64,000 nucleotides of DNA, taken from NCBI GenBank assembly GCA_910579955.1, contig CAJTWE010000010.1, forward strand, positions 8,817 through 72,816, read 5' to 3'. Shown one piece after another: positions 1-8,914 of the stretch (position 1 is the first letter of the stretch; the number at the start of each line of letters is the position of its first letter). Made by a program: the position numbers and the translations under genes. The DNA comes from an uncultured Ruminococcus sp. GTDB lineage: Bacteria > Bacillota > Clostridia > Oscillospirales > Ruminococcaceae. The notes beneath the pieces are model-generated. The model made no database searches. It saw nothing but the letters and a program-made list of their open reading frames with translations, and was not told where the DNA came from.

Positions 1-703
1 TTCCGAAGCAGCCGCCATTGCAAAGCCTCTTGAAGATATTGCAGCGTCGCAGCGAGAGCTTGCTTCATTAAAGGGTAAGATACGCAGCCTTGGAAGTGTA
101 AATGTTGCGGCTATTGAGGAATATAAAGAGGTTTCTGAGCGATGGAAGTTTTTGACAGCGCAGATGAAGGATGCAGAAAATGCAAAGAATGAACTTGAAA
201 AGCTTATTTCGGAACTTACAGAAGAAATGCAGCATATATTCTCGGAGAGCTTTGCAGAGATAAACAAGAATTTTAAGGAGATCTTTTTAGATCTGTTTGG
301 AGGCGGAGAGGCAAATCTTAGCCTTTCCGATCCTGATAATGTTCTTGAATCCGGCATAGATATACACGTTGCACCGCCCGGAAAGGTCATAAAGAGCCTT
401 ATATCACTTTCCGGAGGAGAGCAGTCTTTTGTTGCTATTGCGATTTACTTTGCAATACTCAAACTTCGTCCGTCACCGTTTTGCATTCTGGACGAGATAG
501 ATGCAGCGCTTGATGAGGGCAATGTTCGTAAATATGCGCAGTATCTTCATCATTTTACGGATACAACCCAGTTTATTCTTGTAACGCATAGACGAAGTGC
601 TATGGAAGAAGCGAAGGTGCTGTATGGTGTTACAATGCAGGAAAATGGTGTGTCAAAGCTTTTGCGTATGGAACAGGATGAATTTGAAGCTGAAACATCA
701 TAA
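1..703 (+). CDS. smc: SMC chromosome partition protein, C-terminal part (5' end outside window)
   Basis: Only the last 233 residues are present; the frame is open from base 2 and enters from upstream, so the first internal Met is not the start. The piece has the end of the coiled coil (LGSVNVAAIEEY motif) followed by the C-lobe of the ABC ATPase head: signature LSGGEQ near fragment residue 136 and Walker B ILDEID near 161, with the D-loop after it. SMC dimers bind the ScpA kleisin and ScpB to organise and segregate the chromosome; scpA and scpB lie at 48 kb in this window. It is followed after 21 bases by ftsY, the usual smc-ftsY order in Firmicutes. Identity is firm from the head motifs. Confidence 0.95.
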   Translation, partial: SEAAAIAKPLEDIAASQRELASLKGKIRSLGSVNVAAIEEYKEVSERWKFLTAQMKDAENAKNELEKLISELTEEMQHIFSESFAEINKNFKEIFLDLFGGGEANLSLSDPDNVLESGIDIHVAPPGKVIKSLISLSGGEQSFVAIAIYFAILKLRPSPFCILDEIDAALDEGNVRKYAQYLHHFTDTTQFILVTHRRSAMEEAKVLYGVTMQENGVSKLLRMEQDEFEAETS

Positions 704-724
704 ATATAGAAAGGAAGTATAATT

Positions 725-2143
725 ATGGCTTTTTTTAGTAAGAAAAACAAAAAAGAGAAGAAAGGCTTTTTCAGCAGAAAAAAGCATGATATTCAGGAAG
801 AGCAAATAGAGAGCGTAGTAGACGAAGAGATTACAGCTACAGAAGAAGCTCCTGCCGGTGACATAGAGAAAGCTATTTCTGAACGTGAAACAGCAGTACG
901 TGAGGAGGAAGAACGTCGCCGCATAGAAGCGGAGGAAGCAGCCGAAAAGGAGCGTGCAGAAGCTATTGCACTGGCAGCAGAGGCTGCTAAACTCGCTGCG
1001 CTTACTCAGGAAGTTGAGGAACTGGAGTCTCTTCCAGATGAAGAAGATGAAACGGAGCTAGAATCAGAGTCAGAATTAAAATCAGAATCAGAATTAGAAT
1101 TAGAACATAAAGAGGACTCATCTGAAATCACTGATGATGCCATTGAAGAACCCTCTGAATCAGAGGAAGAATCTGCAATAGAAGAAGAAACAGAGCAGGA
1201 GCAGGAAGAAAAGGCCCAGAAAAAGGGAATCTTTGCTAAGATACGTGAAGGACTGAGAAAGACTAAGGAATCTATGATGTCCAGAATTCAGAATGTTCTG
1301 GGCAGCTTCACAAAAATTGACGAGGATCTCTTTGATGAACTTCTTGAGACTATGATAATGGGCGATATGGGCGTTGAAACCTCGGAAGCTATATGCGAGG
1401 CTCTTAGAAGGCGCATTAAAGAAAGAGGAATAACCGACCCGAAGGAGATTATGAATCTTATTCAAGAAATAGTAAGCGAAATGCTCGGCGAAGACCAGAA
1501 CCTTGATCTTTCCACTAAGCCTTCTGTTATCATGGTTATTGGTGTAAACGGTGCGGGCAAAACTACTACTATAGGTAAGCTTTGCCATCAGCTTAAAGCG
1601 GACGGCAAAAAGATCATCGTTGCAGCTGCGGATACATTCCGTGCGGCAGCTATAGATCAATTAGAGGTATGGACAGATCGTTCAGGAGTTGAGCTTGTAA
1701 AACACGCAGAGGGTTCAGATCCGGGTGCTGTTGTGTATGATGCTATTGACGCTGCAAAAGCAAGAGGATGCGATATACTTATATGTGATACGGCAGGAAG
1801 ACTTCATAATAAGAAAAATCTTATGCAGGAACTTGCAAAGATAAATAGAATAATTTCTACAAGAGCAGAAGGATGTTCTGTGGAAACTCTTTTGGTTCTG
1901 GACGCTACTACAGGTCAGAACGCTGTTAATCAGGCGAGACTTTTTAAGGAAGCTGCTGATATAAGCGGTATTGTTCTCACTAAGCTTGACGGAACTGCAA
2001 AGGGCGGTATTATCGTTTCTATAAAGAATGAGCTTGATATTCCTGTAAAGCTTATCGGAGTAGGTGAAAAGATAGACGATCTCCAGCCATTCCATGCAGA
2101 GGATTTTGTAAATGCTCTCTTTGAAAAGGAGGAGCGTATATAA
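725..2143 (+). CDS. ftsY: Signal recognition particle receptor FtsY with long acidic N-terminus
   Basis: SRP receptor GTPase that docks the SRP-ribosome complex at the membrane. The NG domain fills the C-terminal ~300 residues: P-loop GVNGAGKTTT at about residue 273, DTAGR at about 355, TKLDGTAKGG at about 419. The first ~170 residues are a highly charged region (KKNKKEKK start, then Glu-rich stretches), comparable to the acidic A domain of enterobacterial FtsY and longer than in many Firmicutes. Residues 113-126 are coded by a degenerate hexamer repeat. AAAGGAAG precedes the ATG. The stop overlaps the next gene (TAATG), so translation is probably coupled with rdgB. Confidence 0.95.
   Translation: MAFFSKKNKKEKKGFFSRKKHDIQEEQIESVVDEEITATEEAPAGDIEKAISERETAVREEEERRRIEAEEAAEKERAEAIALAAEAAKLAALTQEVEELESLPDEEDETELESESELKSESELELEHKEDSSEITDDAIEEPSESEEESAIEEETEQEQEEKAQKKGIFAKIREGLRKTKESMMSRIQNVLGSFTKIDEDLFDELLETMIMGDMGVETSEAICEALRRRIKERGITDPKEIMNLIQEIVSEMLGEDQNLDLSTKPSVIMVIGVNGAGKTTTIGKLCHQLKADGKKIIVAAADTFRAAAIDQLEVWTDRSGVELVKHAEGSDPGAVVYDAIDAAKARGCDILICDTAGRLHNKKNLMQELAKINRIISTRAEGCSVETLLVLDATTGQNAVNQARLFKEAADISGIVLTKLDGTAKGGIIVSIKNELDIPVKLIGVGEKIDDLQPFHAEDFVNALFEKEERI
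1061..1102 (+). repeat. Seven-unit GAATCA-type hexamer repeat inside ftsY
   Basis: Seven consecutive 6-base units (GAATCA, GAGTCA, GAATTA, AAATCA, GAATCA, GAATTA, GAATTA) in frame, coding a Glu-Ser/Glu-Leu dipeptide run in the acidic N-terminal domain. A unit gain or loss would keep the frame. Confidence 0.85.
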
Positions 2144-2727
2144 TGTGTGTGATACTTGCTTCCAATAATAAAAACAAACTTCGTGAGATGGCGCAGATAC
2201 TCATGCCCTTTGGCATGGAGGTTATTTCGCAGCGTGATGCTGGTGCTGATTTTGAGGTAGAGGAAAACGGTACTACATTTCGTGAAAATGCTGAGATAAA
2301 GGCTATGGCTGTATATGAAAGACTTAATATGCCTGTTATAGCAGATGACAGCGGACTTGTTGTAGATGCACTCGGTGGTGCTCCGGGGGTATATTCTCAT
2401 AGATTTGCAGGAGAAAACGCAAGCGACAGAGACCGCTCTCTTAAAATTCTCAGTGAACTTGAAAATGTTCCGGACGACAAGCGCAGTGCAAGATTTATCT
2501 GTGAAATATGCTACATTGATGAAAGCGGCGAGAAGCACTTTTTCACAGGCAGCTGTGAGGGCTTTATTGGTATAGAGGAAAGAGGAGAAAACGGTTTCGG
2601 ATATGACCCTATTTTCTGCTATGGAGATAAAACTCTTGCAGAAATGACAGATGATGAAAAAAATAAAATAAGCCATAGAGGTAATGCTCTTAGGCTTTTT
2701 AGTAAATATTTAAAGGAGAAAAATTAA
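2143..2727 (+). CDS. rdgB: XTP/dITP diphosphatase (Ham1/RdgB)
   Basis: Hydrolyses non-canonical purine nucleoside triphosphates (XTP, ITP, dITP) to the monophosphates, keeping them out of nucleic acids. The 194-residue length is typical. Family motifs are visible: N-terminal ASNNKNKLREM, the IADDSGLVVDALGGAPGVYS segment and C-terminal GFGYDPIF followed by SHRGNA. The ATG overlaps the ftsY stop in TAATG, and yhbY starts one base after its own stop, so these genes form one tight operon. Confidence 0.95.
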   Translation: MCVILASNNKNKLREMAQILMPFGMEVISQRDAGADFEVEENGTTFRENAEIKAMAVYERLNMPVIADDSGLVVDALGGAPGVYSHRFAGENASDRDRSLKILSELENVPDDKRSARFICEICYIDESGEKHFFTGSCEGFIGIEERGENGFGYDPIFCYGDKTLAEMTDDEKNKISHRGNALRLFSKYLKEKN

Positions 2728-2728
2728 T

Positions 2729-3022
2729 ATGCTTACAAGTAAACAAAGAGCTAAACTGAGAGGTATTGCCAGCACATATGAAACAATTTTTCAGATAGGC
2801 AAAGGCGGTATTGGAGATGCGCTGGTGCAGCAGGTTATGGATGCACTGAAAAAGCGTGAGCTTATAAAGATCCATGTTCTCGATAACTGCGAATATGATG
2901 CAAGAGAAGCAGCTTCAATATTGGCAGAGCGTTCAAAATCCGAGATCGTGCAGGTTATCGGAAACAGATTCGTTTTATATAAACGAAACCCACAAGATCC
3001 CGTTATTGATTTAAAGAACTGA
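2729..3022 (+). CDS. yhbY: YhbY/CRM-domain RNA-binding protein
   Basis: A 97-residue single CRM domain protein, a family that associates with pre-50S ribosomal subunits. The N-terminal LTSKQRAKLRGIA motif, central IGKGGI and the C-terminal QVIGNRFVLYKR strand are characteristic. It is preceded by AAGGAG and followed one base later by nadD, reproducing the yhbY-nadD-yqeK order known from Bacillus. Confidence 0.92.
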   Translation: MLTSKQRAKLRGIASTYETIFQIGKGGIGDALVQQVMDALKKRELIKIHVLDNCEYDAREAASILAERSKSEIVQVIGNRFVLYKRNPQDPVIDLKN

Positions 3023-3023
3023 T

Positions 3024-3626
3024 ATGAGAAAAATCGGCATATACGGCGGAAGCTTTGATCCGGTGCATAATGGACATATCCATCTTGCAAGAACAGCTAT
3101 TAAATGTTTCGAGCTTGATGAAGTGATATTTGTACCTGCGAGAATTTCGCCGTTTAAGCAGGATAAAATAGATGTAGCACCGGATAGAGACAGGCTTGCA
3201 ATGCTTAGACTTGCTGTTGAAGATGAGGTAAATATAAGCGTTAGTGACTATGAGCTTACGCAGGAAGGCGTAAGCTATACGATCTATACTATACGCCATA
3301 TGAAAGAGCTTTACCCTTGTGACAAGCTTGTGCTTTTGATGGGAAGCGACGGTCTTATGAGTTTTAATAGATGGTACTGCTGGCAGGAGATAATTAAACT
3401 TTGTGATATTGGTTGTATATCAAGAAGCTATGGTGACAGCGAAGAGCTTAAAAAGCAGGCGGAGCTGTTATCTGAAAATGGCAGGGTATTTGTTTCATGT
3501 GAGGATATATTTCCCGTATCTTCTACAAAGATAAGACAGCTTTTAAAAAAAGATGAAGATTGTTCTTGCTATTTGCCGGAAAATGTAGTACAATATATAT
3601 TAAAGCATAAATTGTATGGCGTATGA
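3024..3626 (+). CDS. nadD: Nicotinate-nucleotide adenylyltransferase
   Basis: Transfers AMP from ATP to nicotinate mononucleotide, giving deamido-NAD. The nucleotidyltransferase signature GGSFDPVHNGH sits at residues 8-18, and the C-terminal SSTKIRQLL (ISSTxIR) motif binds ATP. Its 200 residues match bacterial NadD. Together with nadA at 21.4 kb and nadE at 30.1 kb it gives three enzymes of NAD synthesis in the window. The stop overlaps an in-frame ATG of yqeK, although a later start is more likely for that gene. Confidence 0.95.
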   Translation: MRKIGIYGGSFDPVHNGHIHLARTAIKCFELDEVIFVPARISPFKQDKIDVAPDRDRLAMLRLAVEDEVNISVSDYELTQEGVSYTIYTIRHMKELYPCDKLVLLMGSDGLMSFNRWYCWQEIIKLCDIGCISRSYGDSEELKKQAELLSENGRVFVSCEDIFPVSSTKIRQLLKKDEDCSCYLPENVVQYILKHKLYGV

Positions 3627-3646
3627 TGAATGGAGGCAGCTGTGTT

Positions 3647-4237
3647 ATGTTGTATGATGTACAGTCGATGCAGGCATTTTTAAAGGAACGTCTTTCAAAG
3701 GAAAGATATAACCATACCATGAATGTTGCAAAGGAATGCAGGCATCTTGCAAAGCTTTACGGAGAAGAACCTGATAAGGCATATTTTGCCGGCATGGTTC
3801 ACGATATATGTAAGGAAGATCCAAAAGAGCAGCAGTATAGCTGGGCAGTTAAAAGTGAAATGGGATTTTGTAAGGAAGAAGCGCAGTCTTGGAAGGTCTG
3901 GCACGGAATTGCTGGTGCATATTTCCTTAAAACGGAGTTCGGAATTACAGATGAAGATGTTTTGAATGCAGTGAGATTTCATACCATTGGAAGAAAGGAT
4001 ATGTCTCTTCTTGAAAAGATAGTTTATCTTGGTGATATGACTTCCGAAGAACGTGATTACAGCGGCGTTGACGTTATGAGAAAAGTATGTGCCAATAACC
4101 TTGATAAGGGAATGCTCTATGCACTGCGTTATTCTGTCAGAAAGCAGCTTAAACGCTGTGCTGTTATACCTTGCTATACAATTGAAGCATATAATGAATA
4201 TACTCTTATGTTTCCTGATGACACATATCATATATGA
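3647..4237 (+). CDS. yqeK: YqeK-type HD-domain phosphohydrolase
   Basis: HD-domain metal phosphohydrolase of the YqeK family, whose characterised members hydrolyse diadenosine tetraphosphate symmetrically. Metal ligand motifs are visible: an N-terminal His (YNHTMNVA), HDICKE (HD pair), HGIAGAYF and the later LGDMTSEERDY. I place the start at 3647 because GGAGG (3632-3636) is 10 bases upstream; an in-frame ATGATG at 3623 would add eight residues and overlap the nadD stop. The neighbourhood yhbY-nadD-yqeK-rsfS is conserved, here with an LCP gene inserted before rsfS. Confidence 0.93.
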   Translation: MLYDVQSMQAFLKERLSKERYNHTMNVAKECRHLAKLYGEEPDKAYFAGMVHDICKEDPKEQQYSWAVKSEMGFCKEEAQSWKVWHGIAGAYFLKTEFGITDEDVLNAVRFHTIGRKDMSLLEKIVYLGDMTSEERDYSGVDVMRKVCANNLDKGMLYALRYSVRKQLKRCAVIPCYTIEAYNEYTLMFPDDTYHI

Positions 4238-4262
4238 GATTTGTCCTGTGAGGTGAATGAAT

Positions 4263-5528
4263 ATGAGAAATAATAAAAAGCAAAGCAATAGAATTGATGT
4301 TCAGAGGAATATGGAAAGGCAAGAGGGCGGAAGAAAGGGAAAGATCCTTAATATCTGCCTGAAAGTAATATCAATTGCAGCAAGTGCGGCTATAATAATT
4401 GCGCTTGGCGTTAATATGCCTATTGTGGCGTATCGAACTGTAAGCGGCAACGAGGTTATTGTTGATCAGATCTCATATCTTGATACTGTAAAACGTGCTC
4501 AGCCGGCTATACTTCAAGAGGGAAAGCTTGAAAAGCCCGCTGCTGAAGATACTGATAAGCTTAATTTAAAGGACGATGTTGATCCTGAAACTATAAATGA
4601 TGGACTTAACCTTGAACAAATAGTTGAGGGTCAGTATACAATACTCTTTATGGGAATGGATGAAAGCGGACAGCTTGCAGACGTTAACTGGCTTTTTCAG
4701 TTTGACTTATTTGCAGGTACTATGAATGTTTTGCAGATACCAAGAGACTCCTATATGCCTAACTATGCAAATCCATCTACAAATAAATTCAATAGCGTGT
4801 ATTTTTCAGGTCAGCAGGATGGCGTAACTCCTTTGCAGCGTGCTGTAAACTGTATAGAGGAAAGCTTTTGCGTGGTTATTGACTGTTATGTAAAGCTTGA
4901 CTGTGAAAATATCAAGCATATTGTTGATGAAGTGGGTGGCATTCCAATCACGCTGCCTGAGAAAATAATATACGAAGCTGATAAGGTTCTTCCTGCCGGA
5001 GAGCAGGTTTTGAATGGTCAGCAGTCTGAATGGTTTATACGTTTCAGAAGAGAGTATGACGAGGGCGATATAGGACGTGTAAAGGCTCAGAGAATTTTTC
5101 TTGCCGCAGCTATGGAAAAGCTTCTGAGTATGGGGCAAACCAAACTCATGTCGTCTATGGAGACGATATACGAAAACGAATGGCTTGCAACAGATCTTTC
5201 TCTTGCAGAAATGAGTATGCTGGCAGATTTTGCTTCAAAGCGTCTTACAATGGACAGTGTAAACATATACATGGTTCCCGGAGAGGGCGCAATGTATCAG
5301 GGACAAGCAATTTACTCTATTCATAAGGGCGAGACAATAGATATAATAAACGGTCATTTCAGACCGTATCAGAATGAGGTATACCCTGAGGAAAGCACTA
5401 TAGTAGAGGCTGTTTCTGAGGGACAGTATCTGAGCAATGAATTTAACGGCAATAAAGAAAATCTTGACGACATAAGCAGCGGAAATACAAAAGACGGCAG
5501 ACAAAATATCTACAGCCGTGACGACTAA
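4263..5528 (+). CDS. LytR-CpsA-Psr (LCP) family cell-envelope protein
   Basis: LCP enzymes attach undecaprenyl-phosphate-linked glycopolymers (teichoic acids, capsule) to peptidoglycan. A basic cytosolic N-terminus is followed by one TM segment around residues 26-50, then an extracellular LCP domain with MGMDESG, the Arg-containing QIPRDSYMP motif and the RFRREYDEGDIGRVKAQRIFL motif that binds the lipid pyrophosphate. The C-terminal ~45 residues are polar and probably disordered. The start at 4263 gives an SD spacing of about 6 from AGGTGA; an in-frame ATG at 4257 is possible. It lies between yqeK and rsfS, 15 bases before rsfS. Confidence 0.92.
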   Translation: MRNNKKQSNRIDVQRNMERQEGGRKGKILNICLKVISIAASAAIIIALGVNMPIVAYRTVSGNEVIVDQISYLDTVKRAQPAILQEGKLEKPAAEDTDKLNLKDDVDPETINDGLNLEQIVEGQYTILFMGMDESGQLADVNWLFQFDLFAGTMNVLQIPRDSYMPNYANPSTNKFNSVYFSGQQDGVTPLQRAVNCIEESFCVVIDCYVKLDCENIKHIVDEVGGIPITLPEKIIYEADKVLPAGEQVLNGQQSEWFIRFRREYDEGDIGRVKAQRIFLAAAMEKLLSMGQTKLMSSMETIYENEWLATDLSLAEMSMLADFASKRLTMDSVNIYMVPGEGAMYQGQAIYSIHKGETIDIINGHFRPYQNEVYPEESTIVEAVSEGQYLSNEFNGNKENLDDISSGNTKDGRQNIYSRDD

Positions 5529-5543
5529 AAGGAGATAGAATAT

Positions 5544-5909
5544 ATGGCAGAAAAAAATAATATACTTGAAGTAATAGTAAAGGCTTTGGACAGTAAGAGA
5601 GCTGAGGATATAGAAGTAATCGGAGTAAATGAGCTTACTATTTTGGGCGATTATTTTGTAATTGCAAATGGTACAAGTACTACACACACACGTACCCTTG
5701 CTGATGAGGTTGAGTATAAGCTCTCTGAGATCGGCGTAGAGCCTATTCATCGTGAGGGCAGAGGCAATGGATCAAGCTGGATAGTTCTTGATTACGGAGA
5801 CGTTATAGTACACGTTTTCTACAAAGAAGCACGAGACTTTTATCAGCTGGAGCGTATGTGGGCAGACGGTGAACATGTCGACATTTCAGACTGGATAAAA
5901 AAGGATTAA
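5544..5909 (+). CDS. rsfS: Ribosome silencing factor RsfS
   Basis: DUF143/Iojap-family protein that binds uL14 on the 50S subunit and blocks subunit joining in starved cells. The 121 residues contain the typical core: N-terminal KALDSKRAEDIEVI, the YFVIANGTS strand, REGRGNGSSWIVLDYGDVIVHVF and a C-terminal YQLERMWAD. AAAGGAGA precedes the ATG. It completes the nadD-yqeK-rsfS group. Confidence 0.95.
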   Translation: MAEKNNILEVIVKALDSKRAEDIEVIGVNELTILGDYFVIANGTSTTHTRTLADEVEYKLSEIGVEPIHREGRGNGSSWIVLDYGDVIVHVFYKEARDFYQLERMWADGEHVDISDWIKKD

Positions 5910-5934
5910 GTATTATTTACTGGAGGTAATAGTA

Positions 5935-6273
5935 ATGGTTGAAACAGGAAAAAAGCTTTCAGCAGCTGTGGGAATTTATCTCATAATAAAATCAATTTTA
6001 AACCTGATACTGGGATTTTCCTTTGCAAATGTGTTGATGGTTTTGGTGGCAGGAGTTATTTTCGTACTGCTTTATAAGCGCCTGCCTTACTGCAATTATA
6101 TCATTGCAGTGTATCTGGCACTGGTTTTCCTCGCTCATGTGTGGACGAATATTACAAATCTGAGTAACGGTTTTGTATACTGGATCTATCTTGCTGAGGG
6201 AATACTGGATCTTTTGTCAGGCTTGATTCTTGCCTTTAATAAGGATGTAAAGGCTTATTTCAGCAATAATTAA
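5935..6273 (+). CDS. Small polytopic membrane protein, unknown function
   Basis: A 112-residue, strongly hydrophobic protein with about four predicted TM segments: roughly residues 10-28, 30-48, 54-76 and 82-102. It has a charged start (MVETGKK) and a polar C-terminal tail (NKDVKAYFSNN). A good SD (TGGAGGTAATAGTA) precedes it. It sits between rsfS and leuS in the same orientation with short gaps. I recognise no family and assign no function. Confidence 0.75.
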   Translation: MVETGKKLSAAVGIYLIIKSILNLILGFSFANVLMVLVAGVIFVLLYKRLPYCNYIIAVYLALVFLAHVWTNITNLSNGFVYWIYLAEGILDLLSGLILAFNKDVKAYFSNN

Positions 6274-6297
6274 ATTTAACATAAAAGGATGATAAAG

Positions 6298-8703
6298 ATG
6301 AGTAAGTATGATTTTACAGCCATTGAAAATAAATGGCAGAAGTATTGGGAAGAACATAACTCTTTCCGTGCAGGAACTGATTATAGTAAGCCTAAGTTTT
6401 ATGCGCTTGTAGAGTTTCCATATCCATCAGGTCAGGGACTTCATATAGGACATCCACGTCCGTATACTGCAATGGATATCGTTTCAAGAAAGCGCCGTCT
6501 TGAGGGATACAATGTACTCTTCCCTATGGGATGGGACGCATTTGGTCTGCCGACTGAGAATTTTGCTATTAAGAACAAAATTCATCCGGCTATAGTAACA
6601 AAAAATAATGTAGCACGTTTTAAAAGTCAGCTCCAGTCTCTCGGTCTTTCTTTTGACTGGGAGAGAGAGATAAACACAACAGACCCTAACTATTTTCACT
6701 GGACTCAGTGGATATTCCTTGAAATGTTCAAGAAGGGACTTGCATATAAGAAAGAAATGGCTGTAAACTGGTGTACATCATGTAAGGTCGTTCTTGCTAA
6801 CGAAGAAGTTGTAGGCGGCGTATGCGAACGCTGCGGCGGTGAAGTAGTGCGAAAGGTAAAATCACAGTGGATGCTGAAAATCACTGAGTATGCACAGAGA
6901 CTTCTTGATGATCTGGATGAAGTAAATTACCTTGAAAGAATCAAGACTACACAGCGTAACTGGATCGGTCGTTCTACAGGTGCGGAAGTTGATTTTGCAA
7001 CTACAGCAGGAGACACTCTGAGAATATATACAACACGTCCGGATACACTTTTTGGTGCAACATACATGGTAATGTCTCCAGAACATCCTGTTATTGAAAA
7101 GTGGAGCAGCAGCCTTAAAAATATGGACGAGATACGTGCATATCAGGAAAAGGCAGCAAGAAAATCTGATTTTGAAAGAACAGAAATGGCAAAGGAAAAA
7201 ACAGGCGTTCGTCTGGACGGAGTTTGCGGCATAAATCCTGTAAACGGTAAGGAGATACCGATTTTTCTGTCTGATTATGTACTCATGAGCTATGGTACAG
7301 GTGCTATCATGGCAGTTCCTGCACACGATACACGTGACTATGACTTTGCAAAGGTATTTGATCTGCCTATTATTGAGGTCGTAAAGGGCGGAGATGTTAC
7401 AAAGGAAGCATTTACAGACTGCGAGACAGGCATTATGACAAACAGTGATTTCCTCGATGGTCTTACTGTAGAAGAAGCAAAGGTAAAGATCAAGCAGTGG
7501 CTTGAAGAAAATGGCAAGGGCGAAAGCAAAGTAAACTACAAGCTCCGTGACTGGGTATTTTCACGTCAGAGATATTGGGGTGAACCTATCCCGATAGTAC
7601 ATTGTGATAAGTGCGGATATGTTGCCCTTCCTGAAAGCGAGCTTCCGCTGACACTTCCGGATGTTGACAGCTATATGCCGACTGACAATGGCGAAAGTCC
7701 GCTGTCAACCTTGGAAAGCTTTATAAATACAACTTGTCCTCAGTGCGGCGGCGCTGCAAAGAGAGAAACAGATACAATGCCTCAGTGGGCAGGTTCATCA
7801 TGGTATTATCTTCGTTACTGTGATCCGACAAATGATAAGGAGCTTGCTTCTAAGGAAGCGCTTGATTATTGGATGCCTGTTGATTGGTATAATGGAGGCA
7901 TGGAGCATACTACACTTCATCTGCTCTATTCACGTTTCTGGCATAAGTTCCTCTTTGATCTTGGCAAGGTAAGTACAAAAGAACCTTATATGCGCCGTAC
8001 ATCACATGGTATGATTTTGGGTGAGGACGGTCAGAAGATGTCTAAGTCCCGTGGAAATGTTATCAATCCAGATGATGTTGTAGCAAGCTATGGTGCTGAT
8101 ACACTTCGTCTTTATGAGATGTTTGTAGGTGACTTTGAAAAAACTGCTCCATGGAGTACATCAAGTATCAAGGGCTGCAAGAGATTCCTTGACCGTGTAT
8201 GGGCACTTCAAGATGTTCTTACAGGTGGCGATGAATATCGTGAAGAGGTAAAGTCTAAAATACACAAGACTATCAAGAAGGTTTCCGAGGATATTGAAAA
8301 CCTCAAATTTAATACAGCTATTGCCGCAATGATGGAGCTTCTTAATGATATTGCAGCAACAGGCAGTATAAATAAGGCAGAGCTTAATACACTTTTGAGA
8401 TTGCTTAATCCGTTTGCTCCTCATATTACAGAGGAAATGTATGAAGCGCATTGCGGCGGTATCCTCAGCGAGCAGTCATGGCCGACATATGACGAATCTC
8501 TCTGTATAGATCAGACTGTTGAAATAGTAGTACAGATAAACGGCAAGGTAAAGGCTAAGCTTATGATACCTGTATCAGCTGATAAGGACGCTGTTCTTGA
8601 AATGGCAGCGGCAGATCCTAAGATTGCAGAGGCTATTGAGGGCAAGACACTGATTAAAAAGATATATGTGCCAAACAAACTGGTTAATTTTGTAGCAAAA
8701 TAA
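6298..8703 (+). CDS. leuS: Leucyl-tRNA synthetase
   Basis: Class I aminoacyl-tRNA synthetase charging tRNA-Leu. From the chosen start there are 801 residues: HIGH at 49-52, CP1 editing domain with TTRPDTLFGATYMVMSPEHP, a Cys4 zinc knuckle (CTSCK...CERCG), KMSKS at 580-584, and a C-terminal VQINGKVKAK segment typical of bacterial LeuRS. Start 6298 is favoured because AAAAGGA lies about 8 bases upstream; the in-frame ATG at 6289 overlaps the SD. Only 24 bases separate it from the upstream gene, so no T-box leader fits here; it is transcribed from the upstream operon. Confidence 0.97.
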   Translation: MSKYDFTAIENKWQKYWEEHNSFRAGTDYSKPKFYALVEFPYPSGQGLHIGHPRPYTAMDIVSRKRRLEGYNVLFPMGWDAFGLPTENFAIKNKIHPAIVTKNNVARFKSQLQSLGLSFDWEREINTTDPNYFHWTQWIFLEMFKKGLAYKKEMAVNWCTSCKVVLANEEVVGGVCERCGGEVVRKVKSQWMLKITEYAQRLLDDLDEVNYLERIKTTQRNWIGRSTGAEVDFATTAGDTLRIYTTRPDTLFGATYMVMSPEHPVIEKWSSSLKNMDEIRAYQEKAARKSDFERTEMAKEKTGVRLDGVCGINPVNGKEIPIFLSDYVLMSYGTGAIMAVPAHDTRDYDFAKVFDLPIIEVVKGGDVTKEAFTDCETGIMTNSDFLDGLTVEEAKVKIKQWLEENGKGESKVNYKLRDWVFSRQRYWGEPIPIVHCDKCGYVALPESELPLTLPDVDSYMPTDNGESPLSTLESFINTTCPQCGGAAKRETDTMPQWAGSSWYYLRYCDPTNDKELASKEALDYWMPVDWYNGGMEHTTLHLLYSRFWHKFLFDLGKVSTKEPYMRRTSHGMILGEDGQKMSKSRGNVINPDDVVASYGADTLRLYEMFVGDFEKTAPWSTSSIKGCKRFLDRVWALQDVLTGGDEYREEVKSKIHKTIKKVSEDIENLKFNTAIAAMMELLNDIAATGSINKAELNTLLRLLNPFAPHITEEMYEAHCGGILSEQSWPTYDESLCIDQTVEIVVQINGKVKAKLMIPVSADKDAVLEMAAADPKIAEAIEGKTLIKKIYVPNKLVNFVAK

Positions 8704-8731
8704 CAAAAATGTCATAAGATGAAAAAACATC

Positions 8732-8760
8732 TTGACAATGCAATTAAAACATGGTACAAT
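8732..8760 (+). promoter_or_regulatory. Sigma-A promoter of rpsU
   Basis: TTGACA (8732-8737), 17-base spacer, TACAAT (8755-8760). Transcription would start near 8767 and give a leader of about 148 bases before rpsU. Confidence 0.85.
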
Positions 8761-8767
8761 ATAATAT

Positions 8768-8914
8768 AAATTAATGAATGCAAGCTATATGAGAAACAGA
8801 GAAGTATCCCGAATGTCATAAAATGACAGATTCGGTGGTATAGGTCGGAAAAGGGCGATAGCTCGCTCCTATCTGATCAGCCTCTGCCGTGGCGGCAAAG
8901 GGAGGGAAATGTAA
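8768..8914 (+). promoter_or_regulatory. Structured rpsU leader with SD-sequestering hairpin
   Basis: Three hairpins can be drawn. P1: 8809-8819 pairs with 8823-8835 (CCGAAT/ATTCGG plus GTCAT/ATGAC, two-base bulge). P2: ATAGG near 8840 pairs with CCTAT near 8850-8872 region, enclosing a GCGA/TCGC stem. P3: TGCCG (8885-8889) pairs with CGGCA (8893-8897), and CCTC (8881-8884) with GAGG (8902-8905), which is the Shine-Dalgarno core. P3 would hide the ribosome binding site. This is consistent with a cis-regulatory leader, possibly autogenous control by S21; the ligand is inference. Confidence 0.65.

Noticed and set aside
1930..2676. Long minus-strand open frame opposite rdgB and ftsY
   Set aside because: It lies wholly antisense to two clear genes, has no SD and its translation resembles no protein.
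6274..6297. T-box leader for leuS
   Set aside because: Only 24 bases separate leuS from the upstream gene and no T-box consensus is seen.
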